A stretch of DNA of 64,000 bases from Pseudoalteromonas amylolytica (GTDB lineage: Bacteria; Pseudomonadota; Gammaproteobacteria; Enterobacterales; Alteromonadaceae): assembly GCF_001854605.1 (NCBI RefSeq), contig NZ_MKJU01000022.1, positions 1 through 64,000 of the forward strand, given 5' to 3'. Below, piece by piece: positions 54,989-64,000 of the stretch (position 1 is the stretch's first letter; every line of letters starts with the position of its first letter). Made by a program: the position numbers and the translations under genes. The notes below the pieces were generated by a model that did not search any database, was not told where the DNA came from, and saw only the letters and a list, made by a program, of their open reading frames with translations.

Positions 54989-55867
54989 ATGAAGAATTTT
55001 AGTATTGTGATTTTACTCGCTGCGGTATTGATGTCTTTTTCATCGGTATTTGTAGTCACAGAAGGACAACGTGCAATCGTCTTACTGTTCAGTAAAGTAC
55101 AAAAAGACAGTGAAGATAATGCGGTTGTTTATGCGCCAGGATTACACTTTAAAGTGCCATTTTTTAGTCAGGTGCGTAAGTTGGATGCACGTATACAGAC
55201 TTTAGATGGCGCGCCAGACCGTTTTGTAACAAGTGAAAAGAAGGACTTAATTGTTGATTCTTTTGTTAAATGGCGCGTGAATGACTTCAGTTCCTTTTAT
55301 CTGCGTGCTCGCGGTGATAAACAGTATGCCGAAACACTATTGAAGCAAAAGGTAAACAATGGTCTGAGAACAAACTTTGGTTCGCGTACCATCCGAGAAA
55401 TTGTTTCTGGTGAGCGTAGTGAACTGATGGAAGAGGCGCTGGTTCAGGCTTCTGAAAGTGCAAAAGAGCTAGGTATTGAAGTACTAGACGTTCGTGTTAA
55501 GCAGATTAACCTGCCAAATGAAGTGAGTAGCTCTATTTTCCAGCGTATGCGTGCTGAACGTACTGCGGTGGCAAAAGAGCACCGTTCAGAAGGTCAGGAA
55601 AAAGCCGAGACGATTCGTGCTGAGGTGGATAGACGTGTAACAGTCATGCTGGCGGATGCGGAGCGTAATGCTCGCGCTGTACGCGGTCAGGGTGATGCTA
55701 CTGCGGCTAAAGTTTACGCCGATGCATATAACAAAGATCCTGAGTTCTTTAGTTTTGTACGTTCGTTAGAAGCGTATAAGAAAACTTTCCAAAACAAAGG
55801 TGATGTGATGGTGCTTTCCCCAGATAGTGAATTCTTTGACTATATGAAAGGGGCAAACGGCAAATAA
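54989..55867 (+). CDS. hflC: FtsH protease modulator HflC
   Basis: A 292-aa partner of HflK with an N-terminal signal-anchor (SIVILLAAVLMSFSSVFVV), an SPFH domain with TEGQRAIVLLFSK near 25-37, and a coiled-coil segment rich in Ala/Glu/Arg (ILD-type helix IRAEVDRRVTVMLADAERNA). The complex sits on the periplasmic side of the inner membrane. A strong terminator follows. Confidence 0.95.
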   Translation: MKNFSIVILLAAVLMSFSSVFVVTEGQRAIVLLFSKVQKDSEDNAVVYAPGLHFKVPFFSQVRKLDARIQTLDGAPDRFVTSEKKDLIVDSFVKWRVNDFSSFYLRARGDKQYAETLLKQKVNNGLRTNFGSRTIREIVSGERSELMEEALVQASESAKELGIEVLDVRVKQINLPNEVSSSIFQRMRAERTAVAKEHRSEGQEKAETIRAEVDRRVTVMLADAERNARAVRGQGDATAAKVYADAYNKDPEFFSFVRSLEAYKKTFQNKGDVMVLSPDSEFFDYMKGANGK

Positions 55868-55891
55868 TACATACAATTGCCTTCACCGCTT

Positions 55892-55923
55892 AAAAAAGCT
55901 CTGAAATTTATCAGAGCTTTTTT
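55892..55923 (+). terminator. Rho-independent terminator of the hflX-hflK-hflC operon
   Basis: A 13-bp perfect stem, AAAAAAGCTCTGA / TCAGAGCTTTTTT, with an AATTTA loop. Confidence 0.92.
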
Positions 55924-56024
55924 GTTTTAATTCAGTTGTTTTCAATAGTATTTCAGTGAATGCGGAAAAAACACTCAAAACGGGGTGATCTCCTACCCGA
56001 TTTTCTGGTAAAATCTGCGCCTAA

Positions 56025-57362
<1,338 letters not shown>

Positions 57363-57378
57363 TTTAATAGTTGATTTG

Positions 57379-57406
57379 AAAAAAGCTGCATAGTGCAGCT
57401 TTTTTT
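57379..57406 (+). terminator. Rho-independent terminator of purA
   Basis: AAAAAAGCTGCA / TGCAGCTTTTTT hairpin with a TAG loop and T run. Confidence 0.92.
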
Positions 57407-57540
57407 GTGCCTATAATAAACGAGACTCCGTTGTAATGGGTTGCAAGCGTACTATCATGCAATGGAAAATGTGCCAATAAATGAATAACTGGTACGGACT
57501 TTGTATAATTTTAAAGCGTGTCAAAAAAATCAGGTAAGTT

Positions 57541-58152
57541 ATGATCAAGAAGTTGTGTTGCATTGCTTTATTAATGAGTGTGACGGCGGTGGCACAGGAG
57601 CCACTCACCGCAGTACCTTTGTATACTGAAGCAGAGTTAATCGAGCTAATTAAGAAAAATCAGCACTTAAAGAGAGTTAAGGATGATGATTGCCAGCTTG
57701 TTCAGGACATTGAGGCTCGAGCAGAAACAATGGAGCTGCCCTCGTATCAATTTCTGTATGGCGATATGTTAGCTTATGCGGTGTGTGTCGATAGAAATGT
57801 TGAGCTGGGTTTGTATTTTATGCGCAAGGCCGCTGAGCAGGGCCTATCATCGGCATTAGAGCAATTAGGGCGCTACTACGATGTTGGTCAGTTGGTACAG
57901 GCTGACAAAGCGCTGGCGGTAATATATCTCAGAGAGGCTGCATCACAGGGGAATCTTGCTGCACAGTTGCGCTTGGTTAATCTATTTAACAGCGGACATG
58001 GTAGCCCAAGAGATTACGAAGATGCTTACCGCTGGTTGTTTCACTCTGCAGTGGCAGATAAAAAACTCCATCAGCAAATACAAAACGCACTTGCTCGCTT
58101 GGCTGAGAAAATGCCTGAAAGCGTTGTGCGCCGAGCCAGATTACCGATGTAA
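57541..58152 (+). CDS. motX: sodium-type polar-flagellar motor protein MotX
   Basis: A 203-aa exported protein (signal 1-19, TAVAQE) with Sel1-type repeats at about 75-175. The segments VPLYTEAELIELIKKNQHL, DDCQLVQDIEARA, EQLGRYYDVGQLVQADKALA and SPRDYEDAYRWLFHS match Vibrio MotX as I remember it. MotX builds the T-ring that holds PomA/PomB stators at the flagellar basal body. Here it stands alone after purA, unlinked to other flagellar genes, as in Vibrio. It implies a polar sodium-driven flagellum. Confidence 0.88.
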   Translation: MIKKLCCIALLMSVTAVAQEPLTAVPLYTEAELIELIKKNQHLKRVKDDDCQLVQDIEARAETMELPSYQFLYGDMLAYAVCVDRNVELGLYFMRKAAEQGLSSALEQLGRYYDVGQLVQADKALAVIYLREAASQGNLAAQLRLVNLFNSGHGSPRDYEDAYRWLFHSAVADKKLHQQIQNALARLAEKMPESVVRRARLPM

Positions 58153-58352
58153 TTTCAGCTACACATAAGTGAATTAGCCTAATAAAACTATCTTGTACAT
58201 TATCTTCGTTATTTCTACTGGTAATAGCTGGCTATTACTGTGTAAAAACGCTTTAATTTTGCGCAAAATTTCATCATCGGATGCTACAATCGCAAAGGGT
58301 TAATTTCTTAATTCTAGTAAAACTTTTATCCGCAGCTGAGGTTATGTAAAAA

Positions 58353-58386
58353 GTCATCACCAATGTTGAGTTACATTGATGATGAC
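58353..58386. terminator. bidirectional terminator between motX and the antiporter
   Basis: GTCATCACCAATGT / ACATTGATGATGAC inverted repeat (one mismatch) with a TGAGTT loop. Five T on the minus-strand side suit the antiporter transcript, and CTTTT follows on the plus side. Confidence 0.7.
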
Positions 58387-58392
58387 CGACTT

Positions 58393-60258
58393 TTATTGAC
58401 TCCCGAGCTTCTCTCCTAAAGTACCGCTTTGCTCTTTGTTTAGCGTGGGCTCTTTGAGCACTGACATTTTAGGTGGCTGTAAAGCTACGATACGTTCACC
58501 TTGCTCTGGTGGCTTTTTCATATCAATAACAAATGGCCTGATTTGCTGCTCTTCACCACTATTAGTGTCCGAAATAATAAATAGTGGGATGGCTTCTTTA
58601 TTGACCTCAAGATACTGCTGCCAGCTAAACTCTTCTGATAAGCGTGTTGCACTTACTTTGCCGCCCTTTGCTATCAGGCTACTCAGTCTGGCGTAATAGC
58701 CTTGTTCACCAAACAAGATCTGTCTGGATAAAAAGGTGGCGCTGTCTTTGTTTGCTTTGGCATGATTGGTTGATGAGCGTAAAGAGTATACACTTTGCTC
58801 ATTCAACAAGTGGGAGAAATATTGTACACCTAATGCGTTGTGGTGCCTGTTAGGTGATAGAGCTAAAACGGACTTAAGCGCTGTTAGCGGTAAATAGCGC
58901 TCGGCATGTTCTGACTGAGGGTTACCGTAATAGCAGGGCAGACCATCCATTCTTGCCATTTTACAGTTTTCCCACGCTGGGTCCGATAAGTACACATCAA
59001 TGTTTTGTTCTTTTAATCCCTTGGCTATGGCGCGAGCAACGTGGTTCGCACCAATAATCAGCAAGGTATTGGGGCTTGGTTGACGCACACCTAGCAGCTT
59101 AGCCAGCGGCGTCGCTGTCAGGCTTTGTAGTACGACGGTAACAATAATAACGGTGAAGATTAGCGGCACTAGTTTGTTCGCATCGGGGATTTGCGAGTCT
59201 ATCATGCTTAGCGCAAATACTGAGCCTACTGCCGCAGCGACAATCCCTCGTGGCGCGATCCACGAGAGTAATACCCGGGATTTAAATGGCAAATCTGTGT
59301 TGTGAGTTGAGATTGCAATACAAATAGGACGTGCGACAAATAAGACCACCGCTAAGAAAATAAAAGTTTCGACACCGAGCAACATTAAATCACTCAGCTG
59401 CAATCGAGCTGCGAGTAAAATAAACAGACTAGAGATCAAAATCATCGACAAATCTTCTTTAAACTCCAGCACAGAGTCAATTTCTAAGTCATCTTGATTC
59501 GCTAGCCAAATACCAAAAATGGTTACGGCTAAAAGTCCTGATTCATGGGCAAGATGGTTTGAAAATGTAAAACTAAATAGCACCAGTGCCAGTATGCCAA
59601 ACTTATGTAATTCATAAGGGAGCCACTCTCGACGTATTAATGTGCTGGTGATCCAGCCCGCGACAACGCCTACGCTGATACCCACGCCTAGTGTTGAAAA
59701 CAGAGCGATTAGCGTGTGACTGAGAACCTCCCCTTGGCCTACAAAACTAACAGCTTCAAATACAAGTACCGCGAATAGCGCGCCAATCGGGTCAATAACG
59801 ATGCCTTCCCAGCGAAGTACACGGTCTATATCTTGATTTGGCCTCATGGCATTGAGCATGGGGGCAATCACTGTCGGACCCGTTACGACCAGAACTGCAC
59901 CTAGTACAGCAGCGACCCGCCAATCTAAATCCAGAATAAAATAACCACATAGTGCAATGATGACAAAGGTTGCAAACATTCCTATGGAGCAGAGATTACG
60001 GACAATCTTGCCAATACCTTTGAGCTCTCGAAAATGTAAAGTGAGTGCACCTTCAAATAAAATAATAGCGACTGACAGTGACACGACTGGAAACAATAAT
60101 TCACCCAGCAAATCATCTGGGCTTAGTTGGCCTGTAAAAGGGCCGAGCAGCAAGCCGATTAATAATAAAAACAAGATCGCGGGTACTTTGAGTACCCAAG
60201 CAAGCCATTGGGCAAGCACAGAAAATATGGCAATTCCAGCGATATAAATAGCTGACAT
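58393..60258 (-). CDS. CPA1-type cation:proton antiporter with cytoplasmic regulatory domain
   Basis: A 621-aa membrane protein. Twelve or so helices occupy residues 1-395, with VLVVTGPTVIAPML and WEGIVIDPIGALFAVLVFE as the ion-binding Asp helices of NhaP-type (CPA1) Na+ or K+/H+ antiporters. A TrkA-N-like domain follows near 400-460 (LLIIGANHVARAIAKGL, with a damaged glycine pattern), then a tail to 621. ATG 60258 has GGAG five bases upstream; an earlier start ten codons further is less likely. The exchanged ion is not predictable. In a marine bacterium it probably contributes to Na+ and pH balance. Confidence 0.85.
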   Translation of the reverse strand: MSAIYIAGIAIFSVLAQWLAWVLKVPAILFLLLIGLLLGPFTGQLSPDDLLGELLFPVVSLSVAIILFEGALTLHFRELKGIGKIVRNLCSIGMFATFVIIALCGYFILDLDWRVAAVLGAVLVVTGPTVIAPMLNAMRPNQDIDRVLRWEGIVIDPIGALFAVLVFEAVSFVGQGEVLSHTLIALFSTLGVGISVGVVAGWITSTLIRREWLPYELHKFGILALVLFSFTFSNHLAHESGLLAVTIFGIWLANQDDLEIDSVLEFKEDLSMILISSLFILLAARLQLSDLMLLGVETFIFLAVVLFVARPICIAISTHNTDLPFKSRVLLSWIAPRGIVAAAVGSVFALSMIDSQIPDANKLVPLIFTVIIVTVVLQSLTATPLAKLLGVRQPSPNTLLIIGANHVARAIAKGLKEQNIDVYLSDPAWENCKMARMDGLPCYYGNPQSEHAERYLPLTALKSVLALSPNRHHNALGVQYFSHLLNEQSVYSLRSSTNHAKANKDSATFLSRQILFGEQGYYARLSSLIAKGGKVSATRLSEEFSWQQYLEVNKEAIPLFIISDTNSGEEQQIRPFVIDMKKPPEQGERIVALQPPKMSVLKEPTLNKEQSGTLGEKLGSQ

Positions 60259-60942
60259 AATGTCTCCAGTTAACTCTTTGGTTAACATAGTTAAAAATAC
60301 ACTAAGCGGGTTATACCACAGTTATATTACGGCGACGAAGTTGAATTCGTTGCTAAGCCGAACATTCTTAGTTAAACATAGTCTTTATCAACAAAAATGG
60401 ATCATTACGTTGTTCTCTTTGATGGCAATCTATCATGCAGACTTTGTCCCTATAAAGTGCTATTTATCATATTTATGGTCGGTATATGAGATTATTTTGC
60501 TATGGAGTTGAAAAATGTCTGACGAATGCGTAAGCTATAAAGCGTTCGGTAGATGTACACCGAAATTCTTTTTGGCTTTGCTGTAGCAATTATAGCAAGC
60601 TAGCTTTTGGTACTGATTATAAGCTCATTTTTATATGTGCAAGATTTGGTACTGTTCAACAATTAAACTATTCATTGCGCAATCATTCATTGCGGTATAG
60701 GTCTTTTCAGCCTCATCAAACCATGATGTACCTGCTGAAAACGGCTCGACATTGTAGAAGTATTACAGTGTCACAATCCATTTTTTAGTAAAGCGACAGC
60801 CAGTGTTGGGCACATGTGTGTTAACGCGTAAGCTGTATTGTATATTTGTATTGTTCAACTCTGGTTGTTTTTACTCGCGCACGTCCAAAATAAGTTGGCG
60901 CTGCGTGAATTTTAATTTAGTAAGGCAACGACAGGAAACAAT
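60259..60942. other. 684-bp gap between antiporter and proB; one possible micro-ORF
   Basis: A long AT-rich stretch without a convincing gene. The single notable item is a 23-codon frame at 60515-60586 (MSDECVSYKAFG...) with GGAG seven bases before its ATG. It has no recognisable homologue and could be chance. I see no riboswitch, IS or tRNA in the gap. The proB promoter must be near its right end. Confidence 0.4.
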
Positions 60943-62052
60943 ATGAACATTTCAAACTCTCGGCGTATCGTGATCAAAATAGGTAGCGCACTGATTGCAC
61001 CAGACCAGGACGGTTGTCGTGCGCGTTACTTGTTGACCATTGCACAATTTATTGTTCGTTGCCGCTCTATGGGCAAAGAAGTCGTGCTGGTTTCATCGGG
61101 TTCCGTCGCTGCGGGGTCACACCTGTTTCCACAAGGTGCTAAAAACTCATCCGTAGTGCTCAAAAAAGCGATGGCAGCTGCTGGGCAGACTGAAATGATG
61201 GCCACTTGGGATCGATTTTTTGACTTCCCATCGGCACAAATTCTTTTAACGCATGGTGATTTACGTGATTTAGAGCGCTATAACAGCATTCGTGAAACTA
61301 TATTCGCTTTACTTGATCATGGCATATTACCTATTATCAATGAAAATGATGCGGTGACGACCGACGACCTAAAGGTGGGTGACAATGATAACTTGTCAGC
61401 TATGGTTGCGGCGGCGGCTGATGCAGATGTGTTATTGATGTGTTCGGATGTCGACGGCCTTTATGACAAAAATCCAAATTTGCATGAAGACGCAAAGTTG
61501 ATTCAGCAAGTGCCTGAAATATCAGAAGATATATATGCAATGGCAGGGTGCGCCACAAGTCAAGTGGGTACAGGTGGTATGAAAACCAAAATAGAAGCTG
61601 CTGAAAAAGCAACATCTCATGGTATTAGTACATACATAGTGAATGGCTTTAAAGATCTAACATTTGAGCGCTTACTCAGAGGAGAAAACCCAGGCACGGT
61701 ATTCTTACCGTACGATGAGCCGATGCACGCTCAGCAGCACTGGATGACACATACCGCATCTGAACAAGGTGAAATTGTTGTTGAACATGATTATGCCGAA
61801 GAGTTGAAGGATCACGCCGAACCATTAGCTGCTAGTAATATTTCGCAGATTAATGGCGAGTTTTCGGTGGGAGACACAGTACTTGTGCGTACTGAAAAAG
61901 GTGAACGACTCGCTAAGGCTACAACTAACTACAGTAGCTGTTTGCTAAACTTTTTAGCAGAACAGGAACAAACTTCGGATAATGGGCAGTTACAACAAAA
62001 TATAGGCCCCGTTGTTTCGGAACAAGATATTGCAATTTTGGAGAAATCGTAA
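60943..62052 (+). CDS. proB: glutamate 5-kinase
   Basis: A 369-aa enzyme for the first step of proline synthesis. The amino-acid kinase domain at about 1-255 has VIKIGSALIAPD, VLVSSGSVAAGSHLF, INENDAVTTDDLKVGDND and GTGGMKTKIEAAE. The C-terminal PUA domain lies at about 275-350. Feedback inhibition by proline is expected from the family. It is three bases from proA, so they form a coupled operon. Confidence 0.95.
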   Translation: MNISNSRRIVIKIGSALIAPDQDGCRARYLLTIAQFIVRCRSMGKEVVLVSSGSVAAGSHLFPQGAKNSSVVLKKAMAAAGQTEMMATWDRFFDFPSAQILLTHGDLRDLERYNSIRETIFALLDHGILPIINENDAVTTDDLKVGDNDNLSAMVAAAADADVLLMCSDVDGLYDKNPNLHEDAKLIQQVPEISEDIYAMAGCATSQVGTGGMKTKIEAAEKATSHGISTYIVNGFKDLTFERLLRGENPGTVFLPYDEPMHAQQHWMTHTASEQGEIVVEHDYAEELKDHAEPLAASNISQINGEFSVGDTVLVRTEKGERLAKATTNYSSCLLNFLAEQEQTSDNGQLQQNIGPVVSEQDIAILEKS

Positions 62053-62055
62053 CTC

Positions 62056-63303
62056 ATGAGTTTAATTACAGAATTATCACAACAAGCAGCAAGTGCAGCA
62101 AAACAACTGGCACTTCTGAGCACTAAGCAAAAGAATGCGGTACTGACAGACATGGCAGCGGCACTCGTAGCTCAAAGCAGTGATATTTTAGCGGCGAATG
62201 AGCACGACTTGTCCTTAGCACGTGACAACCATTTACCTCCCGCAATGGTAGACCGGTTAACATTAACGCCGGAGCGTATCGCTGATATGGCGGAGGGTAT
62301 TAAAACCATCGTAGAACTAGACGATCCAGTTGGTTTAACTCGCGATATGGGCGTGCGACCAAACGGAATAAAAATTAGCAAAATGCGCGTACCTCTTGGG
62401 GTTGTGTGTATGATCTACGAGGCGCGTCCAAATGTAACAGCAGATGCAGGCGCTTTATGCTTTAAATCTGGTAATGGTGTGATCCTTCGCGGCGGTAAAG
62501 AAGCGCTACAAAGCTCTCAAGCAATTGCTAAGGTAATGCACAATGTTTTAGAACAGCATGGCTTACCAAAAGCACTTATCACCGTTGTACCAGATCCAGA
62601 CAGAGCACTGTTGATGGAATTGATGCAGCAAAAAGAATATATCGATTTGATCATTCCTCGCGGTGGTGAAGGGCTTATCAACTTTGTTACACAGAACAGT
62701 ACGATTCCTGTGATCCAACACTTCAAAGGGGTGTGTCATTTGTATGTTGATGAAGACGCTGATCTTGATATTGCACTTAAGCTTGCATTGAATGGTAAAA
62801 CACAGCGTACGGGAGTGTGTAACGCATTAGAGGGCATTGTGGTCCACAAAGCAGTTGCTTCGCAATTTTTACCACGTTTACAAAAGGCGTTTGCTCATAA
62901 ACAAGTTGTTATTAACGCCGATAGCCAATCAGCCAAGTACTTTGACAACGCAAATATCATTGCTGACGACCAGTTTGGTGAAGAGTACCTAAGCTTAGAA
63001 GTTGCAGTACGAATTGTTGAAGATTTTGCGGGTGCTATCGAACATATCGATCGTTTTGGTAGTCATCATACCGAGGTGATCTGTACGCAAGATAGTAATA
63101 AGGCGGAACTATTCCAGCGCAGCGTCGATGCATCTGTGGTGATGGTGAATGCTTCGTCACGTTTCTCGGATGGTTCACAGCTGGGTCTCGGTGCTGAAAT
63201 TGGTATTGCGACAACTAAATTGCACGCTTACGGTCCAATGGGACTTGAGTCTTTAACGACAGAAAAGTTTCTAGTAACTGGCGAAGGTCAGGTAAGAGAA
63301 TAA
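62056..63303 (+). CDS. proA: gamma-glutamyl phosphate reductase
   Basis: A 415-aa aldehyde-dehydrogenase-fold enzyme that reduces glutamyl phosphate to glutamate semialdehyde. The catalytic Cys255 is in QRTGVCNALEG. VPLGVVCMIYEARPNVT near 112-128 and IPRGGEGLINFV near 200-211 are the family blocks. The length is close to E. coli ProA (417). It ends the proBA operon before a terminator. Confidence 0.96.
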   Translation: MSLITELSQQAASAAKQLALLSTKQKNAVLTDMAAALVAQSSDILAANEHDLSLARDNHLPPAMVDRLTLTPERIADMAEGIKTIVELDDPVGLTRDMGVRPNGIKISKMRVPLGVVCMIYEARPNVTADAGALCFKSGNGVILRGGKEALQSSQAIAKVMHNVLEQHGLPKALITVVPDPDRALLMELMQQKEYIDLIIPRGGEGLINFVTQNSTIPVIQHFKGVCHLYVDEDADLDIALKLALNGKTQRTGVCNALEGIVVHKAVASQFLPRLQKAFAHKQVVINADSQSAKYFDNANIIADDQFGEEYLSLEVAVRIVEDFAGAIEHIDRFGSHHTEVICTQDSNKAELFQRSVDASVVMVNASSRFSDGSQLGLGAEIGIATTKLHAYGPMGLESLTTEKFLVTGEGQVRE

Positions 63304-63329
63304 TAGATATATAAAGAAAAATCTTAAAG

Positions 63330-63352
63330 CGGGCTAATTGGCCCGTTTTTTT
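63330..63352 (+). terminator. Rho-independent terminator of proBA
   Basis: CGGGC / GCCCG stem with a TAATTG loop and seven T. Confidence 0.8.
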
Positions 63353-63452
63353 ATGCAAAAACGCGAGACTTAACAAAGATTAAAAGTGATAAAACTGAAC
63401 AATCAGACCTATGTAATCATTGCAATGGAGTTTAGACAAGGAAGGCGGAAAG

Positions 63453-63528
63453 TGGTGGAGCTAAGCAGGATCGAACTGCTGACCTCCTGCGTGCAAGGCA
63501 GGCGCTCTCCCAGCTGAGCTATAGCCCC
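63453..63528 (-). tRNA. tRNA-Ala (anticodon TGC)
   Basis: A 76-base cloverleaf with encoded CCA on the minus strand. The acceptor begins GGGGCTATAGCTCAGC, the anticodon loop is CTTGCAA (TGC), and the T arm AGCAG-TTCGATC-CTGCT. It stands alone, not in an rRNA operon here. Confidence 0.95.
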
Positions 63529-63662
63529 ACATTCCGTTTCGAACGCTGCGAAATTTAAAACTTTTTGCATAACTCGTCAAGTCTTTATCCTGAAATTTTT
63601 TTCACATTTTTGTAAGTTGCTTTGATAGACTAAGCGAAAAGACTACCAAGATAGAATATTTG

Positions 63663-64000
63663 ATGTTTCAAAAGAATGTACGTCTACTATTATCCAGTTT
63701 ATGTTTTATTGTATTAGCTGGATGTGCCTCTGCACCTGAGCCAGTTGAATTTCAAATAGCAGAACAAACACTTCATACCAAGCAATCCGAGTCGGGAGAT
63801 TTGCTTTTCGTATATATTGTTACTGTAGAACCAACGCCTATTATGAAAGTGAGCAGTCATAAACCGATGAGCCGTACCGAGCTAAAAAAGTACGCTGAAC
63901 ATCAACGAGTTGAGGACTCACCAGAACTGAAATTACAATTAGAAGAGCGCGCAGTGCAACTTTTAGATACGGCGCTTGCGCAGCGTAATTATTGTCAAAC
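63663..64000 (+). CDS. predicted lipoprotein, truncated by the window end
   Basis: The first 112 codons of a lipoprotein: a short basic N-terminus, a hydrophobic stretch and the lipobox VLAGC (Cys21). The mature part begins ASAPEPVEF and is soluble, with a segment ELKKYAEHQRVEDSPELKLQLEERA likely helical. No domain is recognised. The gene continues past 64000, so length and function cannot be judged. Confidence 0.7.
   Translation, partial: MFQKNVRLLLSSLCFIVLAGCASAPEPVEFQIAEQTLHTKQSESGDLLFVYIVTVEPTPIMKVSSHKPMSRTELKKYAEHQRVEDSPELKLQLEERAVQLLDTALAQRNYCQ

Noticed and set aside
60260..60511. 83-codon frame in the gap before proB
   Set aside because: It overlaps the antiporter promoter and ribosome site, has atypical composition and no protein-like motif.

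Overview
The window is chromosomal DNA of a marine gammaproteobacterium of the Alteromonadales, most likely Pseudoalteromonas or a close relative. Four things point there: the block rlmN-pilF-rodZ-ispG-hisS-yfgM-bamB-der; the block queG/nnrD-tsaE-amiB-mutL-miaA-hfq-hflX-hflK-hflC-purA; the divergent maoP/hdfR pair; and motX, a sodium-driven polar-flagellum gene, just after purA. Base composition is moderately AT-rich. This is a reading by eye, with no database search.

Layout. 0-1 kb: a tyrosine recombinase with no visible cargo. 1-4.3 kb: a LysR regulator divergent from a small NAD(P)-binding protein, then a succinate-semialdehyde-type dehydrogenase. 4.4-8.4 kb: an amino-sugar module (nucleotidyltransferase, APH-fold sugar kinase, Tat-exported GH109 alpha-N-acetylgalactosaminidase, small lipoprotein). 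8.4-10.1 kb: a probable thiamine or thiamine-precursor salvage operon (YkoF-like binder, PnuC/PnuT-type permease, small-molecule kinase). 10.1-14.2 kb: a 60-aa HTH protein, tRNA-Arg, zntB, and a RimB-RimK-M14 deacylase operon. 14.2-24.2 kb: a short MscS, a BamA/TamA-like protein, recQ, a thioesterase, rarD, a two-receiver diguanylate cyclase, maoP/hdfR and a porin. 24.2-26.3 kb: a small AT-rich accessory island with two paralogous membrane proteins interleaved with two decayed genes. 26.4-38.6 kb: yfhL-trhP, ndk and the rlmN-to-der housekeeping block. 38.7-44.9 kb: small stress and metabolic genes, then a histidine kinase carrying two pseudo-receiver domains with its own response regulator. 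44.9-58.2 kb: queG/nnrD through purA and motX. 58.4-63.5 kb: a CPA1-type antiporter, a 0.7-kb gene-poor stretch, proBA and tRNA-Ala. The window ends inside a lipoprotein gene.

No CRISPR array, prophage or recognisable antiphage island is visible. The parts most worth follow-up are the amino-sugar module, the thiamine operon, the RimB-RimK-deacylase operon, the PilF-LysM fusion, the pseudo-receiver kinase system and the decaying 24-26 kb island. Each is an inference from family resemblance and context.
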